Positions 43,301 through 55,979 of a DNA stretch of 64,000 nucleotides are shown here, piece after piece. The notes beneath the pieces were generated by a model. It searched no databases, was not told the DNA's origin, and saw only the letters and a list, made by a program, of their open reading frames with translations. Positions within the stretch are counted from its first letter, which is position 1. The number at the start of each line of letters is the position of its first letter. Both the position numbers and the translations under genes were made by a program. The DNA comes from Mixophyes australis (Eukaryota; Chordata; Amphibia; Anura; Limnodynastidae), in assembly GCA_036250195.1 (NCBI GenBank), contig JAVHZZ010000003.1, positions 338,401,375 through 338,465,374 on the forward strand, given 5' to 3'.

Positions 43301-43499
43301 AAAGGTCAGTTACTACAGCCTAAGGTATCAGGAAGGGAACAGAGAGGGGAAAGGGCATTTGTCAGTAGTCCATGTACAGTAAGGGTGTGCCAGTCTCGAG
43401 CGCACCCAGCAGCGTCCAATTCAAGCTCTGGGCATCTCCCATTTTCCCGGTGTAACTCTTGTTCCAGCTACAGTTCTAGTCTAAGTGCTGAGTACAAGT

Positions 43500-44810
43500 G
43501 ATGACGGCTGTGTATGTAATGCTACTATGCAATCAGGAGCAACTATAAAAATGTATTTTATGTACAGTAGACATTCATAACATACTTATAAATGTATTTC
43601 ATGGTGGAAAAATTTGAAAAAGAAACACTTTTTTATTTTTTAGATCATTAATACCTATATTATTAACTTGTGAATTAGTTGTTTTTTTTTTCCTGTACAT
43701 ACTTTGTGATTTTATAATCCACATATGTATTGGCTGTATCCTGCTGTGTTGCATAGTAGACCTGAGCAGACCTACATCCGTATTCATCACCACACGTATC
43801 TTCACATCCGCTCCTTGTTGAATCAGACACAAAGAGTCATTCTTGGGTGGGCACTTGAGGATAAGCAAGTGGGAGAGACAAGGATAGCGACTGATGCAGG
43901 CGTGACAACCTCAGTAGCGCTGACGTCCCAGATGCCCCTTCGCCTTCAGTAGCCCTGACAAAGATTACCGTGACCCTTTTAAAAAGCCAAATGGAACTGA
44001 TGTTCGAAAACATAGGAAGATAAACATTGGTGGTGGGAGAAGGAATGTGGATTTTATATTAAGGACGAGTTAGTTTTTACCCACCGTGTATTAGCCTGCC
44101 ATGAAAGGCAAGGGGGCGCAACAAGTGCATTAGCCTAGGGTGTCCCGAACCCTTAGTTAGGCCTGCCCTTCCTGCCCTTAGATCTATACAGTGATGCCCA
44201 GAGATGCGCCAATGCTACACATCCATTTATTATTGTATAAAGCAACTCATTTTAGCTGCCAATTTTCTCTCTACAGTATGCTCAGCATATGCAATAAAAT
44301 ATAAAAAAGTTATAGGTAACATTTGTTAATGGACATTGCTGAAATACCATAGTTACTTCCACCAATTGGGACTGTATATTTTGCTATTAGGGTAATTACT
44401 TTTAAGACCTGAGCAATCCCAACTCCTATTTTTAGATTTTATTATGCAGATGATGTGCATCCTCTCTATATACACTCATCGTTTACTATCTATAGGAAAA
44501 TGAATTAAAGTAAATGCAATTTTGCACAAATTTCTGTCAACGCCTACAGGCCCGGTTTGTAAGGAATGTATTGGGAACCAACAGAAACATCTGTTATTAC
44601 TTAACACAGTGCTGCTAATTGCTGGGCCATCTTTGGACATCTATTTTATTACTGTTCTCGGCCCTAAGGGTAACATTGCTTTATTTGCATGGTTTCTGGC
44701 TTGTTGCAATATGAAACATAAATATACTGTTAATTAAATTTCACTGGCTGTGCTCGCTTTAAATTGTGATAAAATATAGATATACAGATTGACCATCATT
44801 AATCATTTTT
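43500..44810. other. Intergenic; GC-rich MITE-like scrap at 44100-44180
   Basis: GGCAAGGGGGCGCAACAAGT and TAGCCTAGGGTGTCCCGAAC recall the hAT-like fragment at 15185. Otherwise nothing recognised. Confidence 0.35.
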
Positions 44811-44814
44811 TAAG

Positions 44815-45145
44815 CATTCAGTGGACCTCATTTCAAGATAGGAGCAAAGCAAAAAAGAAGCACATTTGCACCTTGGCAAAACACTGCAGGGGGCAAATTT
44901 ATGTGCATTTATTTAATATGTGCAGACATATTTAGAATTGGGAGGAGGCGTGTCCTAGCTCAACTCTAAATTGCAAAGTAAAAATAAAACTGTCCTGTAT
45001 GTGTTGGCTACATGCAAAAGCAGACAGTATTTTCCCTGCATGCTAAAAAAAAAAATATTGGACTTGTGCCCCTCACTTTGCAACATGGTTTGTCCTGGAG
45101 CAAATATGTATATTTTGTTTGCTTTACTTCTCATTTAGAGTTCGG
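44815..45145. mobile_element. Decayed copy of the 327-bp palindromic MITE family
   Basis: Blocks TTTGCACCTTGGCAAAACAC, AAATTGCAAAGTAAAAATAA, GCTACATGCAAAAGCAGACA and TTGCAACATGGTTTGTCCTG occur in the same order as in 40921-41247 and 6692-7196. The ends are poorly preserved. Confidence 0.6.
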
Positions 45146-45169
45146 AGTTATTCCAGCTAGGATGTAAAT

Positions 45170-45310
45170 TTTAGCAAAACCATGTTGCATTGTATGGAGG
45201 GCAAAAGTATTTGTGCGCTACATGAAAAAGCAGCCAGTAATTTCTCTGCATGACAAAAACCCCCTTGCATCCCTTGCATAGTAACATGATTTGTCAAGGC
45301 GCAAATTTGC
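45170..45310. mobile_element. Second, partial copy of the same MITE family
   Basis: AGCAAAACCATGTTGCATTG, GCGCTACATGAAAAAGCAGC and TTGCATAGTAACATGATTTG repeat the inner blocks of the element just upstream. Confidence 0.5.
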
Positions 45311-45435
45311 ACCTTTTATCTTTTGGACCTTTGCTCATTTGGACAAAGGTCCAATGAGGGCCTTTGTATATACGTATCCTTATAAAAATAATAGATGTGA
45401 ACATCTTATAAGAACAATGCATTATAATTATATAT

Positions 45436-45723
45436 CATACATTCTCCCGGAATGTCTGGAAGACTCCCGAATTATGGAAAGGTTTCCCGTTCTCCCGGTA
45501 CTTCTCCCACTTACTAGTGAATTGGGCAAGATGTGAGACTCAATGATGTGATTCACAGGGTATTGCGTTACTTTGGCCCAACCTCCCGTGACAAAAGGTC
45601 GATTTCGTTGCGGGGTCAGGGCCAAAGTGATACAATTGCCAGTTACCTGCCCCCTTCCGCCCTCCAGCCACACCCTCTCTTACGGGATCTCTCGGAGTTA
45701 AAAAAGAAAAGTAGACAAGCATG
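45436..45723. mobile_element. CATACTTG-family MITE, 288 bp, perfect 8-bp duplication
   Basis: It runs from CATACATTCTCCCGGAATG to AAAAGTAGACAAGCATG. TTATATAT precedes (45428-45435) and follows (45724-45731). It lies opposite in orientation to 6024 and 11299. The open frames on both strands here are not genes. Confidence 0.87.
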
Positions 45724-45731
45724 TTATATAT

Positions 45732-46260
45732 GGACTATTGTATTGTATTGTAATCATTTAATGGTACAATATACTGAAAAATAGTTTGAAATCAAAGTAA
45801 ATTTTGGTAAATAATATACTGCTTTATACACGATTAGCAAATTAAAACAAGATGATTGTCATGTTTGAAAAATCCTTTGTTCAAGAGATGTTCTTCTGTA
45901 ATACCGAGCAACTGTCCTTTAAATGTTCATGAGACTTTGGCCAATGAGCACATGGTTCTGTTGTAGTTCATGGATCATGTTTAAATAGGCAGCATTGACG
46001 TCCTTCTTCATATTCCTAAAAATATACAGGTTAATTAGATTATCTGTGTAAAACTACTTGTGCCCATTCTTTGCTACTCAATATTTACCAATACACAGTA
46101 TTTGGTCAGTGCTGTCACTGGTTCCTGGTGAACCAATTTGCCACATTCTTAGATATAGTAGTCCAGACCACAAAGTGGCCTCATTGACTGTTTATAGGTG
46201 AAAGGTGCACCTTAAAGGAAAATAATAGAAATATGATGTGTTTTCACTTAAAGTATTCTG
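45732..46260. other. Intergenic sequence, nothing recognised
   Basis: AT-rich; no exon or repeat with definable ends. Confidence 0.45.
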
Positions 46261-46261
46261 C

Positions 46262-46910
46262 AGGGCCGCTGCCAGTAACTGGATGCCTATAGTCATCTAT
46301 ATTCACAGATCTTTGCCTTAGAGAAAATTTTTCAAGGATTATCAAAATACCTTAATACCTACTGCATATAATAATGCAATTACCAGCTTGCCTGGTATCT
46401 GGTTCAATAGGTGGATATCTATTTCAATACTTGGATATTTACTGATACAGATGCAAGCAGAGTCGTAGTTGGTTCCAAATAAAATTTTAAAAAATAGATG
46501 TTGGCTGTCAGAGGATTCAGACAAATACATATGCTGAAATGTGGACATAGAGGGCAGCTGTTTGAACCCCTTTCACCAGCGCAAACACTTAATTTAGATA
46601 ATCATTTCTGAAAATGCATCTGACAATCAGTATATACATTGCAGTGTCAAATATAGTAACCAGTATACAATACAGAGCCCATTCTGATGACTAATGTACA
46701 AAATCCAAAGTACATTCTGGTGATATGTACACAAACACAGCCTATCTCTGGTGTCCACTGTACAATGCAGAGCTTCTTCTGATGCCCACTATGAAGTATT
46801 TCATCTTCTATGGTGTCCTGTATACAATACATAGTCCCTATGAAGTCTTGAATACAATACACAGCCTTATTTTAAGTCCTGTGCAAAATATACAGTCCTC
46901 TTTGTTGTTC
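46262..46910. mobile_element. hAT-like fragment with about 33-bp tandem units
   Basis: CAGGGCCGCTGCCAGTAACT at the start recalls a hAT terminus. From about 46635 units such as GTAACCAGTATACAATACAG, then AGCCCATTCTGATG, recur about eight times with drift. They match the units at 19495-19650. No right end was found. Confidence 0.45.
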
Positions 46911-46929
46911 TTATATATATGATGTACAG

Positions 46930-49900
46930 TAGCTGTATAATAACATACTACAAAAAAAATATAAACTACCCCAATCAACTATGGAGAAACTGAACAGTTT
47001 CACCTTTCCTCTCGGTAGTGTAGTTAGCACAATTCAAGAACAGATTTGGGAGCCCCATAAGTTTGCTACAATTTCAGCACTCATACCCGGTCTGGGACCC
47101 CTGAAGTGCCACCCAGTAATCCAAATATAATGGGCCTAATTCCCTTGTTTAATATACCAAATGTGCAAAAATAAATAAATTGAAAAATAACATAATTATA
47201 AAATAAAGTTTAACTGAATAAAACACCTCCCAGATGATAATTTTAAAATCTTTATTTGTCCTACATTTTTTTAAATCCACATAAAGCGCATCGTACATTA
47301 CGAGCCCTCAGTGGTGAATTAATTTGAACAACAGCAACCTGGATTTTTTTTTTAGCCACCAGCCAATCACACTGTAGCCAGTGTGGAAAAAACTCTTGTG
47401 ATTAGCTTGTGGATAAGGAGAGGGCAGGTTACTCTCGGAATGAGATGCTCAAAGATTTCAAACTTATTCAAAATTCAGTCGAATGTCACTGGTTGGACGT
47501 GTTCACAGTATTGGCTATGGACCCTGATTTGAATTGTGTTCACCATTTGCGTTTGCTTTCAAGGTTCAACGATCACATTCAAGGTTCGCATACGCCATTT
47601 ACCTTGAAATTAGTGGGGGTGGGGGGTGATTTTTTTTTAAACACAGTCAAAATAATATTTTTAATTGCTCTAAAAGTGTTTAACATTTTTTTAAATAGAA
47701 CTGCGAACTCTAATGTGTTTGAACTTGTCGAACCTGTTCTACTTTCTTGACTTTTTAACTGGTTCTAAATTTCAAGAAATTCGGACAAATGTTTAAATAA
47801 TAGATATGGGACATGCTATGTGTTATAGCGAAGGTTATCCCAACTAGATACAAAGTGCAAAAAAAAGATCACCAATATAACATTAAGGGGTACATTTCCA
47901 AAAGTGTGATTTAGAGAAACCTTAGATATTCTGCAATCGTTTGGGCGGTTTTCAAATTGAGAGATTTACTGAAGACCACGTTGGTCTAAAAAATATTTTT
48001 TTTTTTAAAAAAATAAATAAAAAAAAATCGCCACATTAGATATCGCCGTTATGTAATTATCACATGGTAAGAATACAAAGCATGACCTCATATGAAGAGA
48101 AGAATTGACAAATTGTCAGACACCACTACAAAAAAGAGGTGGTTGTTAGATTTGAGATAGCTCAATCCACCTGCTATCTGGTCATTCAGAACATAAAAGG
48201 GGGGACAAAACACTTTTTATTTATGAAGGCAATCATTATATAAGGGGACAAACATAATAATGATCTTATGGTAACAAATTTTTTTTATAACTATATTAGG
48301 AAGACCAAAATGATGTATGATTATATGACTGAGGCAATATTATTTTATAAAGGCAAAGGCCACATTTAATATGCTTATAATTTACAGTAGAGGATACCCA
48401 CACACAGTCCTAAATCCCATTTGTCCTCGGATTTAGGGCTTCTCTCAATTTAAAAAAGGCCTTTGCCCGGTGAAGACTTTCGCTGGGTATTGCTGGTGAT
48501 AGCTTTCGCCAGGAGGCTCCAGCGAAGCTTTGCATGGGGACGCTTTTGTTCCATGAACCTCCTATTTACTTGTACTGCCACTGTCCTACTCTAACTATTG
48601 TCATCTCAGGATGGATATAATAGAGGTTCCCCACTGGAAGACATGCTTTATTATTTAAGTAAATCATGTTTTCCTTACTTAAAGTAATTTTTTTTTAACA
48701 ATTTTCAATATTTTTTTTAAGCCTGTCCGGGCTTCCAGTTCCACTGAGCACCTAGGAGCCGGTCACATATTCGCAGAGGCTTTAAGAGTCCTCTTAAGGC
48801 TGCCAACCAGTACCGCTGGTGAGCTGAACTTTTATGATTAATGACATTTTATGGTTATATTGAGCAAAAGAATATATATTTATATCATCTATTATTGATA
48901 AATAGCCCCCACACTCTCTATCTTGATGTAATATTCCTATTTAGAAATAAATAGAATATGCCAGTGGCTGTGAACACACCTTTTATCAATTACTGCTACC
49001 GTGAAGTGCTGCCTGAACAACAATTTAATCCAGTAGCAATAACATAACTTGCAGTTATCCTGCTTCCCAATGGAGCATAGCGATACCTCACACTGAGCTA
49101 CAGCTTAGCAAGAGCCATAACACCTAGAGCAAGAACTAAAAGCATGTGGTTACACCCAGAATGTGATCCAAAAAGACCCTGCAGGGATTTACTTTAGTTT
49201 GAAAGGAAAGATCAAAACACACAATCCAGAGAATTCCGCTGATGATACAGTCACTTGTCTGGGTGTCTGAGAGTAATTGTGGTGAATCAAGAATACTGTT
49301 CATGTCTTCAACCTTTATATCTTGCACTGCTGCCACTAGAGATGAGCAAATGTCAACCGACACTGTATACACTAAACATTTGTCTCCTTTGACCACATAC
49401 ATTTTGTTTCCGGTCCTACCCCAACCACACCACACAGCAGAATGAATTGACTGTCATTGTTCCAGCTCAATTCAAAGACAATAATTGTGAGTTTACAAAT
49501 ACAGTGCGGAATGGTGGAGCAAAAGCAGAACGCAAAGTTTGTATTGTCTTAACATCTTACCTCTGCGAAATGGCCTGTTTCATCACGAAACCTGTTAAGT
49601 GCAAAAATTTCACTTGCAAAATGATTTTGACATAATATAGGGATGAGGATGACCTTGGCAGATCTACAGTGGCTTGTCTGTCAGATGTGGTCAAAAAAAA
49701 AATCATTTAGTAGCTGTTTACACTTTGGGAACCTAGAGCATATGTGATGCCTTAATATCTGAAAAAGTAACTTATGTAAATAGGACACCCCAATTTTTTT
49801 CTATTCTGTTGTCCATATTTGTCCATATTGCAAAACAGCATTTAGCATATTTTATCCACTAATGTGAGCTCACACATATTTGTGTTTTCATACATGAATG

Positions 49901-49980
49901 AGCACTAAACAGCTTCAGTATGTTATGTACACCCATCATAATGCACAAGAGAAATCAATATCAATGTTTTCAAATCACAT
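46930..49980. other. Intergenic; no gene supported
   Basis: The 113-codon frame at 47409-47750 begins at a GTG and its peptide has no domain. 48410-48560 has some GC-rich repeat-like text (TTTCGCTGGGTATTGCTGGT). T and A runs lie at 47994-48020. Nothing else is recognised. Confidence 0.4.
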
Positions 49981-50057
49981 TATCACATCATATAAATAAA
50001 TTGTGATGATGATGATGATAATGATGGTGATTACCAAAAGAGGGAGGGATATTGACT

Positions 50058-50181
<124 letters not shown>

Positions 50182-50225
50182 ATTGGGTGTTTGTTTGTTC
50201 CATGATGTTTCCATGTATCCTCTTT

Positions 50226-50227
50226 AA

Positions 50228-50290
<63 letters not shown>
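50226..50290. repeat. (TA)n microsatellite
   Basis: About 65 bp of TA. Confidence 0.95.
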
Positions 50291-50294
<4 letters not shown>

Positions 50295-50815
50295 AACAGA
50301 GGTAAATCATTTGTAAATAACAGCTTTTCCTAGTGCTCCAAAATTTCTAGGTTTGTGTTATATAAACCACTATATTATAGCACTTTTAGTATTTTAGGTG
50401 ACTCAATATTGTCAAAAAACATGTGTGTCGTCCTGGAAACATTGGTCTCATTCATATGTAACTGGTACATACACGCCTTTTGGCATGCAGATACATATGT
50501 TTAATAGACCCATAAATTGCATTTAAATGCTCATTAAAATATTTTTTTTACTTGTCTAAATGTATGTGTATTAAAAAAAGAAGTGCAGAAAAAAACAATT
50601 ATGTAAATCTACTCCATCATACACAAAATTAGTTGACTATGTGTGTTTCTGCAATAATTAACTGGGACAAAATTCTTCATTTATATTAAAATGCCCAAAT
50701 GAGCATAAAATCCTTCTTCCCATATCAGGGCATAAAACTGTAAGTTTATTCACATATTAATCAATCTATGGCATATTAAGAAGATGTTAATGTATACTAA
50801 CCTATATTTTATATT
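50295..50815. other. Intergenic sequence, nothing recognised
   Basis: AT-rich; no exon or repeat with definable ends. Confidence 0.45.
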
Positions 50816-50821
50816 ATATAT

Positions 50822-51041
50822 TGTGACATGGGCACCCCTCTGGTGATGCATACACTAACAGCTTCTTGTGGCATAAGCAGTACCTTTATTGTTCCATCAC
50901 AATAAAACATCATACACTTCTGTCAGGATGACACCAGGCTATCTAACACTGACAAGACATAATTTTCATGACTGGTCACCGGCCTCTGTCTGAATAGCTA
51001 ATTCCTTCTTTAGAGGCATGTGGCAAACCACTCCCTTTGTC

Positions 51042-51044
<3 letters not shown>
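50822..51044 (-). mobile_element. LTR-like element (TG...CA), in TA-rich DNA
   Basis: It starts TGTGACATGGGCACCCC and ends CACTCCCTTTGTCACA. On the minus strand it reads TGTGACAAAGGGAG and carries AATAAA (in AACAATAAAGGTACTGC). It shares layout and parts (TGTCAGGATG, TTTATT) with 26918-27335. It is flanked by TATAT/ATATA. A short or deleted LTR is likely. Confidence 0.5.
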
Positions 51045-51083
<39 letters not shown>

Positions 51084-51110
51084 TATTTTTATATACATAT
51101 ATAAATACCA
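51045..51110. repeat. (TA)n-rich tract
   Basis: TA and CA repeats with interruptions. Confidence 0.85.
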
Positions 51111-51224
51111 CCCTCCATGGTGATCTAGCGCCATTTGAGAGAGGGATACAGAAGGGGTAGGATAGAGTGTAGGGCAGTTGGGCAGGCAAACGTACAGAAT
51201 TGAAAGAGGGGGGTGGTAGCAGTG

Positions 51225-51800
51225 TTCAACAAAGCTCCATTGCTAATTGTCATTGGTGAAATCCAAATATAATATACTAGTCCTTGCAGGCTTTTTTTCT
51301 GAATTTGCACCAATAAGTGTAGGGTGTTATATACACCCAAAGACAAAAGCTCCATTGCTGAATTTGTCATTGCTGAAATACAAATAGTCAAGTCCTTGCA
51401 GACTTTTCTTCTGAATTTGCAGGCAAATTCAGAAGTGTTATATAGGTAACAAACAAAGAGGAGTGCTCCATTGCTAAGAGGCATTGCTGAAATACAAATA
51501 GGAGGGCTAGCAGGCTTGTCTTCTAAATTTGCAGGCAAATTCTACGGCATTATAAAGGTAACAGACAAAGAGGAGTGCTCAATTGCTAAGGGTCATTGCT
51601 GAAATAGAAATTATAGGCCTGGCTGGCTTGGTCTAAATCTGCAGTTACATTTTACTGTACCATAGCTCACTCAGAAACAGGAGAGGTGGCAGAGTTCGGT
51701 GCTGAAACAGAAATTGTAATAATAGGGCTGTCAGTGATCTTGAAGGTCTCCAGTGACATTGTATTGTGCCATAGCTAAATAGGTAAATTTGTTGCTGTCA
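51225..51800. repeat. Tandem array of about 115-bp units
   Basis: The phrases GCTCCATTGCTAA, TCATTGCTGAAATACAAATA, TCTTCTGAATTTGCAGGCAA and TTATATAGGTAACAAACAAAG recur in order at about 51235, 51350, 51468 and 51578. More diverged units run to about 51800. Unit length is about 105-120 bp. It lies downstream, in minus-strand sense, of the hAT transposase relic. The minus-strand open frame at 51125-51538 comes from it. Confidence 0.8.
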
Positions 51801-51829
51801 CTCTCCAGTCTCAGTCATGATGATGATAC

Positions 51830-52430
51830 TAATCCCTCTACCTCATGTGCTAAAGCGTATGTTCAAGTGCATAGTAGTTTTAAGTCAGGGAAACAAAAAT
51901 GTAAATAAAAAGCTTGTACCTTTTTAAAGAAAAAAAACCTAAAAAAAAATCCTAATCTAAAAAAGGTGAAAGTTTACTGTAGAAAAACATAAAATTGCCA
52001 GGATACCATTCTACCCAAAATATTACCAGGCATACCAGCATCAGGTAGCTCCCTTCTCTTAGCTATATTTCAGCACCTGTAATGTACATTGTGATCATAT
52101 TCACCCTCATCATTATGTACATCTTCCTCAAACAATACTAATTCATCACCGCTGGAATCCACCATCACAGAAGTCTGTTGACTTTGATGTAATTGCCAAT
52201 AATGGCCTTCCTCATGGAATTTGTAGTTCATTTTATGGTAGAGCTGTCACGATTTTTGGCCAATTCTTTTAGAGCAGAGCAAATGTCAAAATGTTGTGCT
52301 GACTCATCTGCATCTCCACTGGGTGTCTTGGGAAAGCTAAGTTTTTTCCGAGAAGCAGTTGCCAGAGAAACTGAAGGAGGAGACGTCATTACAAGATGTT
52401 GATAGCTCTTGGATCCTGGCGAAGCGAATT
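51830..52430 (-). other. Possible 3' part of the hAT relic
   Basis: On the minus strand there is an open stretch with an acidic segment (DSSGDELVLFEEDVHNDEGE at about 52095-52155) among stops. It may be the decayed C-terminal part of the transposase gene at 52440-53801, but I cannot match it to the hAT dimerisation domain. Confidence 0.3.
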
Positions 52431-52439
52431 AAGTCTAGA

Positions 52440-53801
52440 TCTACAATTACAATATAGTTAGCAGATTTGCTTAGTTTAATTTCATCCTTTCATTTCTCTA
52501 GTTGCTTCTCAAAATGCATATTTAAGGCAATCACTTGACTCAAGCTAACCATGTCTGCACTCTCTTCACAGGTGACTACTTCGCTGGACTAAAGTACATT
52601 CCACCTCAAATTCTATTCTTCTTGCAGCTGCTGCATTCTCCTACATGCTGTTGCAGAATCCCAAAAATGACCATAAATTTTTCGGGACACAGACAGCATC
52701 TCCAGCATGTCATTGTCATTTTTTAAAAGGTTCTGTAACACCAAGTAGATTGTGTGAGCAAAACAGGAAATGTGATGGAATTCCCCCTGCTGTAATGCAA
52801 TATTGGTGGCATTATCAGAAATCACATATACTCAGGAGAGTCCAAGCAGGATTGGGCAAGTTGCAATGACATCCCTTACTTTTTGGAACAGATTGTCATA
52901 TATGTACTGTATGCCTCTTAGTGAAGCCGCTGATACACAGAATAGCCTACTTCTGAAAAATGTAATGTACTTGGGTACATGCTGCTGCTGTTCCTGCTGG
53001 TGAAGGCGAATCACCAACCCAGTGGGCTGTCATAGTCATATAATCTTTAGTTTGCCCAGTTCCGCTTGTCCCCATATCTGTGGTTAAGTGTACAGTGGGT
53101 AGAATGGCATTTTGTAGCCCAATAATTACATTTTTATGAACTTTCTGGTAGAGGTGAGGAATAGCTTTTCTAGTAAAATGGTGTTGTGATGGAATTTGGT
53201 AATAGGGACAGAAGACCTCAAGTAACTGTCCAATAACAGCTGCATTAATAGTGGATATTGAAGGCAGATCTAATACTAGCATAGTCCCCATGGCGTCTGT
53301 GATCCGCTTTGCGACTGGATGACAGCTTTCTTACTTTCTTCCTCTAGCAAAGGATTGTTTAACAGTCAATTATTGTAAACTACTAGTAGTATACTTCTGG
53401 GTTGAAGATCCACACCCAGCAGCAGCAGCGGGACTAACACTCAATAATTCTTCAGAGGAATCATGGTTAGTGGAGGAGTCATCTAGTCTTAGTAACTTGG
53501 ATGCAGGACTAACTCCCATCGCTTGTGAGGATATTGATGATGAAGGTGTTGGGGGTGTAGATTGCAGGTGCTGGGATCTAGATGAGAGAAGGGAGATAGA
53601 TGATGCTGGACTGCTTGTTGTTATTTTTTTAACATAAGTTTCTGATTTTCCCAACAGCTTCCCATGAACTCGCTTCAAATGCCGTAACATGAATGAGGAT
53701 CCTAGATGGTTAAGGTCCCTACCTCTACTGACTGTGGCTTTACAAGTGCTACAAATGGCTAGACAACTGTTGTGAGGAAATGGGTAAAAATAATTGCACA
53801 C
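52440..53801 (-). pseudogene. Decayed hAT transposase with N-terminal BED zinc finger
   Basis: Three minus-strand pieces in order. 53801-53370 holds a BED-type finger: Cys17, Cys20, His41 and His46 of the frame (CSTCKATVSRG, then SSFMLRHLKRVH), followed by a serine-rich linker. 53291-52947 holds the start of the hAT catalytic core (CPYYQIPSQHHFTRKAIPHL, then VHLTTDMGTSG and TAHWV), with the first acidic residue in LTTD. 52825-52613 holds MISDNATNI and ISCFAHTIYLVLQNLL, with the second acidic residue in SDN and the CFAH motif. RWN follows at about 52600-52610 (read NLRWNVL), then stops. Frameshifts separate the pieces, and the final glutamate and the C-terminal dimerisation domain are not found. 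In an intact element this enzyme cuts and joins hAT ends. A V-SINE abuts the N-terminus at 53812. Confidence 0.8.
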
Positions 53802-53811
53802 ATAAGAGGTG

Positions 53812-54078
53812 GGCAGTACGGTGGCTAAGTGGTTAGCACTTCTGCCTCACAGCGCTGGGGTCATGAGTTCAATTCCCGACCATGGCCTTATCTGTGTGGA
53901 GTTTCTATGTTCTCCCTGTGTTTGTGTGGGTTTCCTCCGACACTCCAAAAACATACTAGTAGGTTAATTGGCTGCTATCAAAAATTGACCCTAGTATCTC
54001 TCTCTCTCCCCTTTGTCTGTGTGTGTATGGTAGGGAATGTAGACTGTAAGCTCCAATGAGACAGGGACTGAATGAATG
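53812..54078 (+). mobile_element. V-SINE-type SINE, 3' truncated
   Basis: Head GGCAGTACGGTGGCTAAGTG, B-box-like AGTTCAATTCC, shortened core (CCTCCGACACTCC, lacking about 23 bp) and GTAAGCTCCAATGAGACAGG. The usual LINE-like tail is absent; sequence changes to GGGTTACC near 54078. It lies 11 bp upstream of the BED-finger frame of the hAT relic. Confidence 0.85.
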
Positions 54079-54125
54079 GGTTACCAAATGTTTTCTTGAA
54101 TAATGCATACAAAAAGAGTCAAAAA

Positions 54126-54299
54126 GCTAGATTTAGACAAACTGCAGCTTTGAAAAAGTGGAGATGTTGCCTATAGCAACAAATAAGATTTTAGTTATCA
54201 TTTATTTGGTATCTTCTACAAAATGACAGCTAGAATCTGATTGGTTGCTATAGGCAACATCTCCACTTTTTCAAACCCGCAGTTTAGTAAATATACCTC
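54126..54299. mobile_element. Palindromic MITE, older copy of the 9556 family
   Basis: Left CTAGATTTAGACAAACTGC and right CGCAGTTTAGTAAATATACC are inverted with the usual inner blocks. GTTGCCTATAGCAAC is intact in both arms. The left CCAAT box has changed to CAAATAAG, the right one (ATTGG) is kept. Flanks are unclear. Confidence 0.8.
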
Positions 54300-55780
54300 A
54301 AAGTCTCACGATTTCGCTGATCCATAGATAACAAATTAGGGTAAACATAGGATAACAAATTTATACTTTAAACAATATTCTTCTGCCTTGTATTCAGTGT
54401 AGTACAATGATAAAAACAACTGCAAAGAAAGCAATACAAATTATTTTCCTAAAAACATAAATCTCTGTAATATTTTTGGAGCGGGGATTTTCGGCAATCA
54501 CGCCGTCAATTGAATATGCCCCTTAATCTTGAACCTGTTGCAATAAGCATTGTTCAGATTCTTTGGCCAATACACCTGTCCCTAATTGACCAAGAACAAA
54601 ATCCCAACTTTTAAAATAAATGTTTTGTGTCCCATAATTACACTACACACAAGAACACCAAGAAGACGATATACAAATAACAGGATTTACTTGAAAAGTA
54701 CTATTTCTACAATACTAAAATAAAATACAAATATAGTTGCAGTACAATTAAAATTCCCCAATTGACACTGAAAGGTAACAAAAACTTCTATCATACACAA
54801 GGGTTACAAACATAGACGCTTGTCCTTCTGCTGAACAAAGTGCATAAAATATTTATTTTAGTATATTGACTTGTTGCTAGGCAATGTTTTCTGCAATTAA
54901 CAAAGCACAATGTTTTCTTTTGTGTTGCATAAGCAGCTTTGGTAAAGGGTAAAACATTCCATATTAGTACATGTCCAGAACATGATGTGCAAGACATTTT
55001 CTAAAATAAAAGTTTTTTCCCAATATCTGCATAGTTCTAGAAGGGCTGTATCTGTCAAAAATGCCTTATTAGACACAGGCCAATAGCAGCCCTGATTAGG
55101 GGACAGAGCATCTTGGAGGTGTGGCCTATCATTTGTTATTCTGCTACTTGAGAGTGCAGTTACGTATCCTATATTCTCCTTTCTTCTGCACTAAAGGACA
55201 ACTCTATAGTGCAGTTATCACTAATTAAATATGCCCCCCAATTACAGGGACCCCTACAACCCGAAGGCGAGAGCTGTCTCACACTGTGTAAAGTCTGTCC
55301 ATAATGCTAAAACAGAGTTCTATGGAAACTGCTCCGTGAGTGTTGAGCAAATTGGACGGCTCTATAGTGCACTAGTTTCACCTGGACCATTGCACCACAG
55401 GAAACAAGCATGACTTTCAATGATCCGGCCATTCAGCTTCAAGTAAGTCAAGGGGTTCCCGGGGAGGCAGCCCCTCATTTGCTATAAATTACTGACCTAT
55501 TTACTTAACAACAACTTCACTCAAGTAAATGTATTTATGCTTTAAGGCCCCCAGATATGCGCAGAACTAACTTCCCTGACACCCAGTATAATTTTACTAC
55601 CCTCCCCCCATCTTTACAGAGCTCCATGACACCAACCTCCATCATGTTTTATCTTTGTAAAATAATTAAATGTATTCTATTCTTAATTATAATGTTTTTT
55701 TTATATTCATACATGACTTTAAACAATTGTTATAAAATGATGAGAGTGTCACGCTGCCACCTCTGCAATTATACCTTCAT
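54300..55780. other. Intergenic sequence, nothing recognised
   Basis: AT-rich and unique-looking. Short open frames (54791-54997, 55231-55413) have no domain. Confidence 0.45.
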
Positions 55781-55787
55781 CAGCCTG

Positions 55788-55976
55788 AGGGTAAATGTAT
55801 CATCCTCCGATTTTTTTCAACTCACCGGAAATCGGCGACTTTGCATTGAAAATTTAAAGCGGCGATGGCTTGTAAAGGCAAACTTGTCTTTACAAGCCAG
55901 CACCGCTTTAAATTTTACCTGCAAAGTCGTCGATTTCCAGCGAGTTGAAAAAATCGGAGGATGATACATTTACCCC
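55788..55976. mobile_element. Palindromic MITE, 189 bp, CTG duplication
   Basis: Left AGGGTAAATGTATCATCCTC and the inverted right end GATGATACATTTACCCC pair along nearly the full length. CTG lies before (55785-55787) and after (55977-55979). Inner blocks (CGACTTTGCA, AATTTAAAGCGG) link it to 17787-17940. The open frame at 55557-55964 runs into it and is not a gene. Confidence 0.82.
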
Positions 55977-55979
55977 CTG

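Noticed and set aside
47409..47750. 113-codon open frame
   Set aside because: Starts at GTG, no domain, ordinary composition and no splice or promoter context.
51125..51538. 137-codon minus-strand open frame with repeated ISAM.LSNGALL-like peptide
   Set aside because: It translates the 115-bp tandem array; peptide repetition follows DNA repetition.
55557..55964. 135-codon open frame
   Set aside because: Its last third lies in the palindromic MITE at 55788 and the rest has no domain.
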